Below, in pieces: positions 9,832 to 18,072 of a stretch of 64,000 nt of DNA. The number at the start of each line of letters is the position of its first letter. The stretch's first letter is position 1. Location of the stretch: the NCBI RefSeq assembly GCF_001570985.1, contig NZ_BCSS01000010.1:1-64000 (forward strand), written 5' to 3'. The notes beneath the pieces were generated by a model. It was not told where the DNA came from. It made no database searches and saw nothing but the letters and a program-made list of their open reading frames with translations. Made by a program: the position numbers and the translations under genes. The DNA comes from Janibacter limosus NBRC 16128 (GTDB lineage Bacteria > Actinomycetota > Actinomycetes > Actinomycetales > Dermatophilaceae).

Positions 9832-10497
9832 ATGGCTCCCGACTGGCTGGTCATCTTCGACTGCGACGGCGTGCTCGTCGACAGCGAGCGGCTCAACGTG
9901 CGGACCTGGACCGGGATGATGCGTGATGCCGGGGTCGACTTCACCGAGGCCGACGCGGTCGAGACCTTCGTCGGCAAGGCCTACAAGGACAACCGGGTCA
10001 CCCTCGCCGAGCTCACCGGCGCCGTGCCCGATCCCGAGTGGGAGCGGGCCTGGCGGGCTGAGTTCCACCGCAGTCAGGATGAGCTCGAGCCGATCGCCGG
10101 TGCCGGCGAGGCCGTCGAGGCGGTCCGGGACCTCGGGCACGAGGTCTGCGTCGCCTCGGGCTCGCTCATGGCTGCCATCGGGAGCAAGCTCGCTCGCACG
10201 GGGCTGGAGCCGCTCTTCCCCGACGAGGCGCGCTTCAGCGCCGAGCAGGTCGAGCACGGCAAGCCGGCGCCCGATGTCTTCCTCCTCGCGGCCCGCGAGA
10301 TGGGCTTCGACCCGCAGCGCTGCATCGTCGTTGAAGACAGCCGGGCCGGGATCGAGGCAGCAGTGGCGGCAGACATGCCGGTCGTGGGCTACCGCAGCGA
10401 CATGACCCCGACGGGCTGGCTGGACGAGGCCAGCGCCGTCATCGACGACATGGCCGACCTGCCGTCGGTCATCGCGCGCCTGAGCGCTCACGCCTGA
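9832..10497 (+). CDS. HAD-superfamily phosphatase (beta-phosphoglucomutase-like)
   Basis: A 221-residue HAD subfamily IA hydrolase. Motif I, IFDCDGVLVDSE (residues 8-19), has both Asp residues of the nucleophile/acid pair. Motif II is VASGS, motif III Lys is in HGKPAPDVF, and motif IV is VVEDSRAGIEAA. A helical cap follows motif I. The substrate is probably a sugar phosphate or similar small phosphomonoester, but this cannot be decided. The ATG is placed one base after the purL stop, so the start is fixed by operon spacing and by motif I; upstream in-frame sequence is purL read in another frame. It converges with the next gene. Confidence 0.85.
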   Translation: MAPDWLVIFDCDGVLVDSERLNVRTWTGMMRDAGVDFTEADAVETFVGKAYKDNRVTLAELTGAVPDPEWERAWRAEFHRSQDELEPIAGAGEAVEAVRDLGHEVCVASGSLMAAIGSKLARTGLEPLFPDEARFSAEQVEHGKPAPDVFLLAAREMGFDPQRCIVVEDSRAGIEAAVAADMPVVGYRSDMTPTGWLDEASAVIDDMADLPSVIARLSAHA

Positions 10498-10509
10498 CCG
10501 CTCGGTCAG
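10494..10509. terminator. Short palindrome spanning both convergent stop codons
   Basis: CTGACCG-CT-CGGTCAG is a 7-bp inverted repeat that includes the TGA of the HAD gene and the TGA of the convergent methyltransferase-like gene. It may act as a small bidirectional terminator; there is no T-tract. Confidence 0.4.
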
Positions 10510-11321
10510 CGCACGCGCCACTGACCGGGCTCGGGAGCCGCGGGCGAAGGGCGGGACTCGCCATCCGTGAGCGGCCGACCCGCGGTCGTCCGCTTGGCTA
10601 GGGCCGGGCCCGCCAGCACGCCTGAGGGGAAGGGCCAGCGCGCAACCTGCCTCCGGACCTCGTCGAGATCGAGTGGGCGATGGGCCGCGACGAGCACCGC
10701 ATTGCCGTAACGCCGCCCCTTGAGTACGTCGCGCATCGCGATCAGGGCCACGCTCGCAGCGGGCCCGAAGGCTGCGCTCAACCCGGCGTGGACGTCAGAG
10801 AGGTGCCGCCAGCCCGGCTCGTCTGGGGAGTTCATGACGAGCACGCCGTCAGGGCGCAGTACGCGAGCGACATGACCGAAGAACTCGGTGGTCTGCAGAT
10901 CGGCGGGGACCCTCCCTTCGTCGAAGGCGTCGACGACGACCGCATGCGCGGAGGCGTCCTTGAGGGCCTCGACACCGGGTCGGCCGAGCTGCGGGCGCAC
11001 TCGGATGCGGTGGCCGCGGGGGAGTGGGAGCTCCTTGCGGACTGCGGCGGTCAGCACCTCGTCGGGCTCGAGGACGATCTGGGGCGAGCCGGGGCGGGTG
11101 GCCTGCACCCAGCGTGGCAGGGAGAGCCCCGCCCCACCGACGTGCGTCACGCCGATCGGATCGGGGCCGGGGAAGACTGTGTCGAGCACGGCCGCCATGT
11201 GCTGCACATACTCGAAGACGAGGTGGTCGGGATCGTCGATGTCGACGTGGCTCTGCGGGTGCCCATCGCGCATGACGGTCACGCCACCGTGCTCGTCGGG
11301 CACGAACTCCACCTCTGTCAT
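10506..11321 (-). CDS. Spermidine-synthase-like SAM-dependent protein
   Basis: A 271-residue protein of the spermidine/spermine synthase fold. VTHVGGAGLSLPRW matches the glycine-rich SAM/dcSAM loop (GGGxxxLPR in such proteins), IVLEPDEVL carries the ribose-binding acid, and VVVDAFDEGRVP with TTEFFGHVARVLRPDG matches the later strands. Actinobacterial homologues are often named spermidine synthase, but a true polyamine role is unproven; a methyltransferase role is equally possible. The start at 11321 is preferred because GAAGG lies about 7 bases upstream and the protein begins MTEVEF; the longer frame to 11396 has no support. The C-terminal 30 residues look disordered. Confidence 0.7.
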   Translation of the reverse strand: MTEVEFVPDEHGGVTVMRDGHPQSHVDIDDPDHLVFEYVQHMAAVLDTVFPGPDPIGVTHVGGAGLSLPRWVQATRPGSPQIVLEPDEVLTAAVRKELPLPRGHRIRVRPQLGRPGVEALKDASAHAVVVDAFDEGRVPADLQTTEFFGHVARVLRPDGVLVMNSPDEPGWRHLSDVHAGLSAAFGPAASVALIAMRDVLKGRRYGNAVLVAAHRPLDLDEVRRQVARWPFPSGVLAGPALAKRTTAGRPLTDGESRPSPAAPEPGQWRVR

Positions 11322-11341
11322 GGCGACACCTTCACACACGC

Positions 11342-11436
11342 GCGCCCACCCTGAGCAGTCTGCTGGGCGCGTCGTGCTGGGTACTCGCCAGTACACAGCA
11401 CGACACGCCCACCTGAATCGGGTTCAGGTGGGCGTG
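11342..11436. terminator. Three consecutive hairpins after the 5'-nucleotidase gene
   Basis: Three inverted repeats lie side by side. 11342-11370 has a 7-bp outer stem (GCGCCCA/TGGGCGC). 11371-11404 has a 15-bp stem with one mismatch and loop CGCC. 11404-11436 has a perfect 14-bp stem (CACGCCCACCTGAA) with loop TCGGG. Reading leftward, they follow the stop of the nucleotidase at 11462 and precede the start of the next gene at 11321, so they probably end or protect that mRNA. No T-tract is present. Confidence 0.65.
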
Positions 11437-11461
11437 GGGGGTGTGCAGCGGCCCGGCAGCC

Positions 11462-13570
11462 TCAGTCGACGATGTCGGTCTCGATGACTGGGCCGTGCGG
11501 GGTGTCGGAACCCTGGTCATCACCGTCCTGGTCGCCACCGTCCTGGTCGTCGTCGCCCGAGCCCGGGCCGGCGACGACGCTCACGGGGAAGGAGGCCTCC
11601 GAGTCGCTGGGGGAGGCCACGAGGCGGATCGACGAGGCGCCCTCCGTCAGGCCGTCCGGAGCGGTGAAGGTGATGTCCGCGCTGCCCTTGCGGGTCGGCG
11701 TGCCGTCGATGGAGTCCGGGGTGACCGCGAAGGTACCGACCGAGGTGTCACCGACGAAGACCTCGACCTGCGTGTTGGTCGGCGACCCCAGCGACGTCAG
11801 ATCGAGGTCAGAGGCGGTGAAGGAGACCTCGTCACCGGTCGTGATCTCGCTCGGGGCGTCGGTCACCGCGATGGCCTGCTTGCGGAAGTCCGGGCTGACC
11901 GAGTCGTGCCGCGAGAAGTAGTTGACGAAGGCGTCCGTGTCGATGAGCCCGGTGTCCGTCGCATTGGTGCCCTCGGCGAGGACAGCGAAGTTGTCGCCGC
12001 CGCCGATGAGGAAGGACCCGGAGGCCACCGTGTACGTGCCGTCCGCGTCGATGGGCGCGTCGTCGACGCTCACGGCGGTGACCCGCTCGCCCAGCGCCGC
12101 GTCGGGGTCGTAGGTGTAGGAGACGTTGTCGGACAGGCCGAGCTTGAGGAAGGGCCGCGAGCTGCCCTCCGGCTGCCACTGCTGCTCCAGCAGGGTGACG
12201 AACTGGGTGCCCGTGAGGTCGACCGTCATCATCGTGTTGGCGAAGGGGTTGATGGCAGCGGCCTCGGCATAGGTCACCTCGCCCGGCTCCTCGGAGCCCG
12301 TGGGCTCGTACAGCAGCTCGTCACGCAGCCCACCGGAGTTCATGATGCCGATGTCAGCGCCGCTGCGGCCGGGCTGGTTGAGGGCATCGAGCCAGATGTC
12401 GGCCGTCAGGTTGCCCAGGGTGGACTCGCGCAGCCGGTCGTCACGCTCGCCGTCCTTGTGCGCGGTCGTGATGTTGTCGGTGACCTCGCCGATGACCTGC
12501 TTGCCGAGCTCGTTGCCCTCGGCCACGGCGTCGTCGACGATGCCGGCAGCCGTCGTGTAGACCGGATTGGCCGCGCACTCGTCGGTGGCGTCCTCGACCG
12601 CGATGTTGGTGGCCGAGTACTCCACGACCTCACCCGTCGCGGGGTCGATACCCAGCTGGAGCTGGCCGAGGGTGTCGCCGTAGGAGTTGGACTGGATGAT
12701 CGGGCGGGTGCCGTCACCGTCGGGCGCCGGGGCGTCCCAGGCGTAGCCCTTGTGGGTGTGGCCGGTGAAGATCGCGTCGACCTCGGCACCCGTGTCGTTG
12801 GCGATCGCAGCGAAGGCGCCTCCGGCCCGGACCTGGTCGTCGAAGGTGCTCAGGGAGTCACCCTCGGTCGCACCCTCGTGGTACTCGGCGACGACGACAT
12901 CGGCCTCACCGTTGGTCGCATCGCCGTCCTTGAGCTGCGCGGCCACGCGGTTGACGGCCGCGACAGGGTCGCCGAAGTCGAGGCCGGCCACGCCGGTCGG
13001 GGTGACGAGCGACGGGGTCTGCTGCGTGATCGCGCCGACGACGCCGACCTTGATGCCGTCCACCTCGACGATCTCGTACTCCGACAGGGCCGGGTTGCTC
13101 GTGCCTCGCTCGTAGACATTGGCACCGAGCTGCTCGTAGTCGGCCGCCTGGTCGACCCGACCGGTCAGGTCGGAGAACCCGCGGTCGAACTCGTGGTTGC
13201 CGACCGCGCTGGCCTTGAGCCCGAGCGCGTTGAGGAAGGTGATCGTCGGCAGGTCCTCCTGCGACGCGGAGGTGAAGGGGGAGGCCCCGATGTTGTCGCC
13301 AGCGGACAGCAACGCGGTGGAGTCCTCGCCCAGTGCGGCCCTGGTCGTGACGACGGTGCACGCCAGGGCCTTGCCGGACGCGCCGGTCCCGTCCGTGTCG
13401 ATCCGACCGTGGAAGTCGTTGATGTTGAGCAGGTTGACCGTGGTCAGCGCCGGGTCGATGCCACCCGGGTCGACGGGGTCGGCAGCGTGAGCGGCGCCGG
13501 CCGTGGCGACGAGTGCGGTGACCGCACCGGTGGCGACGAGCAGCGAGGCGCCCTTCTTCGCGAGGGACAT
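11462..13570 (-). CDS. Secreted bifunctional metallophosphatase/5'-nucleotidase (UshA-like)
   Basis: A 702-residue exported nucleotidase that would release nucleosides and phosphate from extracellular nucleotides. A signal peptide (MSLAKKG, hydrophobic core, cut near AGAAHA-AD) is followed by the metallophosphatase domain: NINDFHGRI, GDNIGASPF, NHEFDRG, VVAEYHEGA and FTGHTHKGY carry the two-metal ligands. The 5'-nucleotidase C-terminal domain follows (NSGGLRDEL, NPFANTMMT). Residues beyond about 570 resemble an Ig-like or bacterial adhesion-type domain and end in a very Asp-rich tail with no LPxTG sorting signal. The start at 13570 has a strong GGGAGGA 8 bases upstream. A GTTCACC heptamer at 13692-13686 hints at phosphate control, but no clear repeat array is present. 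Confidence 0.9.
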   Translation of the reverse strand: MSLAKKGASLLVATGAVTALVATAGAAHAADPVDPGGIDPALTTVNLLNINDFHGRIDTDGTGASGKALACTVVTTRAALGEDSTALLSAGDNIGASPFTSASQEDLPTITFLNALGLKASAVGNHEFDRGFSDLTGRVDQAADYEQLGANVYERGTSNPALSEYEIVEVDGIKVGVVGAITQQTPSLVTPTGVAGLDFGDPVAAVNRVAAQLKDGDATNGEADVVVAEYHEGATEGDSLSTFDDQVRAGGAFAAIANDTGAEVDAIFTGHTHKGYAWDAPAPDGDGTRPIIQSNSYGDTLGQLQLGIDPATGEVVEYSATNIAVEDATDECAANPVYTTAAGIVDDAVAEGNELGKQVIGEVTDNITTAHKDGERDDRLRESTLGNLTADIWLDALNQPGRSGADIGIMNSGGLRDELLYEPTGSEEPGEVTYAEAAAINPFANTMMTVDLTGTQFVTLLEQQWQPEGSSRPFLKLGLSDNVSYTYDPDAALGERVTAVSVDDAPIDADGTYTVASGSFLIGGGDNFAVLAEGTNATDTGLIDTDAFVNYFSRHDSVSPDFRKQAIAVTDAPSEITTGDEVSFTASDLDLTSLGSPTNTQVEVFVGDTSVGTFAVTPDSIDGTPTRKGSADITFTAPDGLTEGASSIRLVASPSDSEASFPVSVVAGPGSGDDDQDGGDQDGDDQGSDTPHGPVIETDIVD

Positions 13571-13716
13571 GACGGGGTTCCTCCCAGAACACAGCAGTGA
13601 CGTGCCCGACACGGGCATACCGAGATGACTCTGCCGTACTCAGGGGACGGATGTGGGCTGAGCGAGGTCACGGATGTGGCCATCAGGTGAACGGTCGCCG
13701 GTGGGAGGATGGGGCC

Positions 13717-14094
13717 GTGGCTGGACGACGTCGGATCCCCGTGGACGAAGGATGGGCTGCGCTGCGCGCCTGGGCCTCCGAGGAGGACCGGTCGAGCGTG
13801 CCCCGCCCGACCCTGGCGACCGCGGTCCGGCACACCATCGCCGAGCTCGCGGACGCGGCACCCGGGCGCAGCGTGGAGGTGCGGGTCCCTCCCTTCGCCG
13901 CAGCGCAGTGCGTGGAGGGCCCGATCCACACCCGCGGGACCCCACCCGCAGTCGTCGAGACCGACCCGCAGACCTGGCTGGAGCTGGCGGTCGGCGACCT
14001 CACGTGGGCCGACGGCGTGGCCGCCGGGCGGGTCCGGGTCAGCGGTCAGCGCACCGACCTGTCGGCTCACCTGCCCCTCACCGAAGGGAGCTGA
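13717..14094 (+). CDS. Sterol-carrier-family protein (bacterial SCP2 relative)
   Basis: A 125-residue protein resembling the small actinobacterial sterol carrier family, which is proposed to bind hydrophobic ligands; no enzymatic activity is known. Visible features are an N-terminal helix, SVEVRVPPFAAAQCVEGP, and a C-terminal TWLELAVGDLTWADGVAAG typical of SCP2 folds (small helical/sheet sandwich). The GTG at 13717 is chosen because GGGAGGATGGGGCC precedes it. The last 17 bases overlap the 3' end of the convergent oxidoreductase. The name is by family resemblance only. Confidence 0.7.
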   Translation: MAGRRRIPVDEGWAALRAWASEEDRSSVPRPTLATAVRHTIAELADAAPGRSVEVRVPPFAAAQCVEGPIHTRGTPPAVVETDPQTWLELAVGDLTWADGVAAGRVRVSGQRTDLSAHLPLTEGS

Positions 14095-15124
14095 GCAACT
14101 CCTCGGCGACCGCGAGGATCCGCACGGACTCGTCCAGGGGCATGACCGGGGACTCCGTCTCGCCGGCCGTGACCCGCAGCGCGACCTCGGTCGCCTCGTG
14201 GCGCAGGCCGCGGTGCTGCTCGATCGGGTCGCCGACCATCTCGTCGAGCACGACCCCGTCCTTGCCGACCAGCCGCATCGTCGTCGGCTGGTAGAACATC
14301 GTGTCCAGCTCCAGGCGGGCCCAGGTGCCGTTGATCGAGGCCGTCGTGGGAGACGAGACGGACATGTCCGTGGCCAGCGACCCGACCGCGCCGCTGGGTC
14401 CCTGCACGACGAAGGCCAGCCGGCGGTCCACCCCGCGGTCGGTGAGCGACCCCAGTCCCACCGCGGAGGAGATGCCACCGAGCGCCAGCGAGGCGAAGGA
14501 CAAGGGGTAGATGCCCAGATCGAGCATCGCGCCCCCCGCCAGGTCCGGGCTGGCCAACCGCTCGGGCCCGTCCGGCCACAGCGGGATCGAGTGGTCGGCG
14601 AGCACGGTGCTCACCTCGCCGAGGATCCCCGAGTCGAGGACCTGGCGCAGGACGTCCATGTGCGGGAGGAACCGGGTCCACATCGCCTCCATGCAGAAGA
14701 CACCGGCCGCCCGGGCCGCGGCGACGATCTGCGCGGCCGCGTCACCGGTCGGGGCCATCGCCTTCTCGACGAGGACGTGCTTGCCGGCCCTGATGGCGAG
14801 CAACGCGTGCTCGAGGTGCTCGCTGTGGGGGGTCGCGACGTAGACGACGTCGACCTGCGGGTCGGCGACGAGGCTCGCGTAGTCGCCGAGGGCACGGGCA
14901 CCCGGGGCATGGTCGGCGACGAAGTCCTGCGCGCGGCGCAGGTCGCGCGAGCCGACGGCCACCACCTGCTGGCTCGTGTCCCGCAGGGAGAAGGCCATCT
15001 CGGAGGCGATCCACCCGGCGCCCAGCAGCCCCCAGCGCAGGGATGGAGCGCGTGCAGGGTCGGGCGTGCGGGCTGGGGGGAGCTTCATTCCCGGGACGTC
15101 GGCATGCGGGCGTTGGCTGCTCAT
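14078..15124 (-). CDS. Gfo/Idh/MocA-family NAD(P)-dependent oxidoreductase
   Basis: A 348-residue Rossmann oxidoreductase. RWGLLGAGWIASEMA (residues 29-44) is the dinucleotide loop, YVATPHSEHLEHALLA the second half of the fold, and AGKHVLVEKAMAP the EKP-type active-site motif, with the Pro replaced by Ala. The C-terminal substrate domain is complete. The substrate is probably a sugar or polyol and cannot be assigned. Starts at 15124 or 15088 (MKLPP) are possible; the Rossmann strand begins after both. It converges on the sterol-carrier gene with a 17-base overlap. Confidence 0.85.
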   Translation of the reverse strand: MSSQRPHADVPGMKLPPARTPDPARAPSLRWGLLGAGWIASEMAFSLRDTSQQVVAVGSRDLRRAQDFVADHAPGARALGDYASLVADPQVDVVYVATPHSEHLEHALLAIRAGKHVLVEKAMAPTGDAAAQIVAAARAAGVFCMEAMWTRFLPHMDVLRQVLDSGILGEVSTVLADHSIPLWPDGPERLASPDLAGGAMLDLGIYPLSFASLALGGISSAVGLGSLTDRGVDRRLAFVVQGPSGAVGSLATDMSVSSPTTASINGTWARLELDTMFYQPTTMRLVGKDGVVLDEMVGDPIEQHRGLRHEATEVALRVTAGETESPVMPLDESVRILAVAEELLSSLR

Positions 15125-15134
15125 CGCCCCAACC

Positions 15135-15140
15135 TACGAT
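15135..15140 (+). promoter_or_regulatory. -10 box (TACGAT) for a leaderless small membrane gene
   Basis: TACGAT ends 6 bases before the GTG at 15147, the spacing of an actinobacterial leaderless start. Confidence 0.45.
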
Positions 15141-15146
15141 GGGGGA

Positions 15147-15380
15147 GTGAGTACCAAGCGTCCTCGGAGCAATCCCAAGCCCCTCGCCTTCGTCGCGACC
15201 GGGGCGATCATCGGCTTCATCGTCTTCGGTGTCATCTCGTGGATCGGGCCCAACCGCAACGAGGGCTTCGACATCACCTACGACCCCGGCGCGGCCCTCG
15301 GCTACATGAGCGTGCTCGGCCTGGCGGTCGGCGCGCTCGTCGGCGCCGTCGTCGTCGCGCTGCTCACCTACCGCAAGTAG
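15147..15380 (+). CDS. Small two-helix membrane protein, unknown function
   Basis: A 77-residue protein with a basic N-terminus (STKRPRSNPK) and two predicted membrane helices (PLAFVATGAIIGFIVFGVIS and MSVLGLAVGALVGAVVVALL) joined by a short loop with GPNRNEGFDITYDP. I do not recognise a function; similar tiny proteins are common upstream of purF in actinobacteria. GTG 15147 is chosen because the basic N-terminus and helix follow directly and a -10 box sits just upstream; longer frames run antisense through the oxidoreductase gene. The purF start is 33 bases downstream. Confidence 0.7.
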   Translation: MSTKRPRSNPKPLAFVATGAIIGFIVFGVISWIGPNRNEGFDITYDPGAALGYMSVLGLAVGALVGAVVVALLTYRK

Positions 15381-15400
15381 GAGGGCTCCCGGCGCTGTGG

Positions 15401-15406
15401 GACACT
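15401..15406 (+). promoter_or_regulatory. Possible -10 box for leaderless purF
   Basis: GACACT ends 7 bases before the purF GTG at 15414. The first base is off consensus, but the A at position 2 and T at position 6 are kept. Confidence 0.3.
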
Positions 15407-15413
15407 TGTCCTC

Positions 15414-16940
15414 GTGCCACGCGGAGACGGAAATCTGTCCCATGACCTGCTGCCGGGCGAAAAGGGACCTCAAGACGCCTGCGGCGTCTTCGGCGTCTGG
15501 GCGCCCGGTGAGGATGTCGCCAAGCTGACCTACTACGGGCTGTACGCGCTGCAGCACCGTGGCCAGGAGTCGGCGGGCATCGCGACATCCAACGGTCGGC
15601 AGATCCTCGTCTACAAGGACATGGGGCTCGTCTCCCAGGTCTTCGACGAGCGGAGCCTGTCCACCCTGCGTGGGCACATCGCCGTCGGCCACTGCCGCTA
15701 CTCCACGACCGGTGGGTCGACCTGGGAAAATGCGCAGCCGACCCTCGGCGGGCACGCGACCGGCACGGTGGCGCTCGCCCACAACGGCAACCTCGTCAAC
15801 TCCGCCGAGCTGCGCGAGCTCGTCGAGAGCCACGGCGACGAGATCCCCGGTGACGACGGCAAGATCCGCCGGATCACCGATGGCGAGCTGCGCCGTGGCA
15901 ACACCTCCGACACCGCCTTGGTCACCGCGCTCCTCGCGCATGACGAGGACACGTCGCTCGAGGACGCCGCGATGGACCTGCTGCCCAAGCTGCGGGGCGC
16001 CTTCTGCTTCGTCTTCATGGACGAAGAGACCCTCTACGCCGCGCGTGACCCCCAGGGCCTGCGCCCTCTGGTCATCGGCCGGCTCGAGCGTGGCTGGGTC
16101 GTGGCCTCCGAGACCGCGGCCCTGGACATCGTCGGCGCCTCCTTCGTGCGTGAGATCGAGCCCGGCGAGCTCGTCACGATCGACGAGGACGGTCTGCGGA
16201 CCCAGCAGTTCGCGGAGCCGGCCCGCAAGGGCTGCGTCTTCGAGTACGTCTACCTCGCCCGGCCCGACACGACGATCAACGGCACCACGGTCCACGAGGC
16301 CCGCGTCGAGATGGGCCGCACCCTCGCCCGCGAGCACCCGGCCGAGGCCGACCTCGTCATCGCGACCCCGGAGTCCGGGACCCCCGCGGCGATCGGTTAT
16401 GCGCAGGAGTCGGGCATCCCGTTCGGCCAGGGTCTGGTCAAGAATGCCTATGTCGGGCGCACCTTCATCCAGCCGAGCCAGACCATCCGCCAGCTCGGCA
16501 TCCGGCTCAAGCTCAACCCCCTGCACCACGTGATCAAGGGCAAGCGCCTGATCATCGTCGACGACTCCATCGTGCGCGGCAACACCCAGCGGGCTGTCGT
16601 GCGCATGCTGCGCGAGGCCGGGGCGGCCGAGGTGCACGTGCGCATCTCCTCCCCGCCGATCAAGTGGCCCTGCTTCTTCGGCATCGACTTCGCCACCCGG
16701 GCGGAGCTCATCGCGACCGGACTCGGAGTCGACGAGATCTGCAACTCCCTGGGCGCGGACTCCCTCGGCTACATCAGCGAGGACGGCATGATCGCCGCGA
16801 CCGACCAGTCCCGTGACGAGCTGTGCACCGCATGCTTCTCCGGTGTCTACCCGATGGAGCTGCCGAGCGAGGACCGCCTCGGCAAGTCCCTGCTCGAGCT
16901 CGAGTTCACCCCGACCGAAGAGGCGGTACGCCGACCGTGA
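15414..16940 (+). CDS. purF: Amidophosphoribosyltransferase PurF
   Basis: A 508-residue glutamine PRPP amidotransferase, the committed step of purine synthesis. A 22-residue propeptide precedes the catalytic Cys of DACGVFGVW (Cys23), as in the Bacillus-type enzyme that self-processes. Glutaminase marks are LQHRGQESAG and GHCRYSTTG. The PRPP loop is IIVDDSIVRGNTQR. Cysteines in GCVFEYVY, KWPCFFGID and DELCTACFSGVYP match the four ligands of an oxygen-sensitive 4Fe-4S cluster. The GTG at 15414 is required to keep the propeptide short. The stop overlaps the purM GTG. Confidence 0.96.
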   Translation: MPRGDGNLSHDLLPGEKGPQDACGVFGVWAPGEDVAKLTYYGLYALQHRGQESAGIATSNGRQILVYKDMGLVSQVFDERSLSTLRGHIAVGHCRYSTTGGSTWENAQPTLGGHATGTVALAHNGNLVNSAELRELVESHGDEIPGDDGKIRRITDGELRRGNTSDTALVTALLAHDEDTSLEDAAMDLLPKLRGAFCFVFMDEETLYAARDPQGLRPLVIGRLERGWVVASETAALDIVGASFVREIEPGELVTIDEDGLRTQQFAEPARKGCVFEYVYLARPDTTINGTTVHEARVEMGRTLAREHPAEADLVIATPESGTPAAIGYAQESGIPFGQGLVKNAYVGRTFIQPSQTIRQLGIRLKLNPLHHVIKGKRLIIVDDSIVRGNTQRAVVRMLREAGAAEVHVRISSPPIKWPCFFGIDFATRAELIATGLGVDEICNSLGADSLGYISEDGMIAATDQSRDELCTACFSGVYPMELPSEDRLGKSLLELEFTPTEEAVRRP

Positions 16941-18052
16941 CCCAGCAGACCCCGATCACCTACGCCGACGCCGGAGTCGATGTCGAGGCCGGCGACAAGG
17001 CCGTCGACCTGATGAAGGAGTCGGTCCGCCGCGCGACGCGTCCCGAGGTTCTCGGTGGCCTCGGTGGCTTCGCCGGGATGTTTGACGCCTCCGCGCTGCA
17101 GGGCATGCGTCACCCGGTCCTCGCGACCTCCACGGACGGGGTCGGGACCAAGGTCGCCATCGCCCAGGCCCTCGACCGCCACGACACCATTGGTCAGGAC
17201 CTCGTCGGCATGGTCGTCGACGACATCGTCGTCTGCGGAGCCGAGCCGCTCTTCATGACCGACTACATCGCGACGGGCAAGGTCGTGCCCGAGCGGATCG
17301 CGGCCATCGTCGCCGGCATCGCCAAGGGCTGCGAGCTCGCCGGTGTGGCGCTCGTCGGCGGCGAGACCGCGGAGCACCCCGGCCTGCTCGACCCTGACGA
17401 GTACGACGTCGCGGGCGCGGCCACCGGCGTCGTCGAGCGCGACGACGTCCTGGGCCCCGACCGGGTCGCCGCGGGCGATGTCGTCCTCGCCCTGGCCTCC
17501 TCGGGCCTGCACTCCAACGGGTACTCCCTCGTGCGCCGGGTCATCGCCTCGGCGGGCTGGGAGCTCGACCGGCAGGTCGCCGAGCTCGGCCGCACCCTCG
17601 GCGAGGAGCTCCTCGAGCCGACCCGCATCTACACCAAGGCGCTGCTCGACCTCGTGCGCGCCGATGACGTCGACGTGCACGCGCTCAGCCACGTCACGGG
17701 TGGCGGGCTGGCCGCCAACCTCGCCCGGGTGCTGCCGGAGGGCACACTGGCTCGGGTCGACCGCGCCACGTGGACGCCGCCGCCGATCTTTTCCCTGATC
17801 GGCACGCTCGGCGCCGTGCCTCGCGCGGACCTGGAGCGCACGCTCAACATGGGCATCGGCTTCGTCGCCGCCCTGCCGCAGGAGTCCGTCGACGCCGCGA
17901 TCGCGCGCTCCAAGGCGGCGGGCATCGACGCGTGGGTCCTCGGTGAGGTCTCTGATGCCGCGACGACCAGCCCGCAGGCGGGCATCGAGGTCGTCCAGGG
18001 GGCGAAGGGAGTGCACGGCGGGGCCGTGCAGGTCGTCGGGGAGCACGCCTGA
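16937..18052 (+). CDS. purM: AIR synthetase PurM
   Basis: A 371-residue phosphoribosylformylglycinamidine cyclo-ligase that closes the imidazole ring of AIR with ATP. Characteristic stretches are DAGVDVEAGDKAV at the N-terminus, STDGVGTKVAIAQ (ATP/phosphate binding), DDIVVCGAEPLFMTDYIA, and LVGGETAEHPGLL. The fold is that of the PurM/PurL/SelD family. The GTG overlaps the purF stop (GTGA), so the two are translationally coupled; the frame is open upstream, but that sequence is purF read out of frame. Confidence 0.96.
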   Translation: MTQQTPITYADAGVDVEAGDKAVDLMKESVRRATRPEVLGGLGGFAGMFDASALQGMRHPVLATSTDGVGTKVAIAQALDRHDTIGQDLVGMVVDDIVVCGAEPLFMTDYIATGKVVPERIAAIVAGIAKGCELAGVALVGGETAEHPGLLDPDEYDVAGAATGVVERDDVLGPDRVAAGDVVLALASSGLHSNGYSLVRRVIASAGWELDRQVAELGRTLGEELLEPTRIYTKALLDLVRADDVDVHALSHVTGGGLAANLARVLPEGTLARVDRATWTPPPIFSLIGTLGAVPRADLERTLNMGIGFVAALPQESVDAAIARSKAAGIDAWVLGEVSDAATTSPQAGIEVVQGAKGVHGGAVQVVGEHA

Positions 18053-18072
18053 GACCCCTCACCCGGGTCCTC

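Noticed and set aside
7389-9977. 862-codon open frame antisense to purL
   Set aside because: Shadow of a well-conserved purine gene; it also runs into purQ and the HAD gene.
11441-13600. Long open frame (719 codons) antisense to the 5'-nucleotidase
   Set aside because: A shadow created by high GC; composition is Arg/Gly/Val-rich with no domain, while the other strand has a full signal peptide and metallophosphatase motifs.
13664-13692. Possible PHO box before the 5'-nucleotidase
   Set aside because: Only one GTTCACC heptamer; neighbouring 11-base units match poorly, so it is not called a PHO box.
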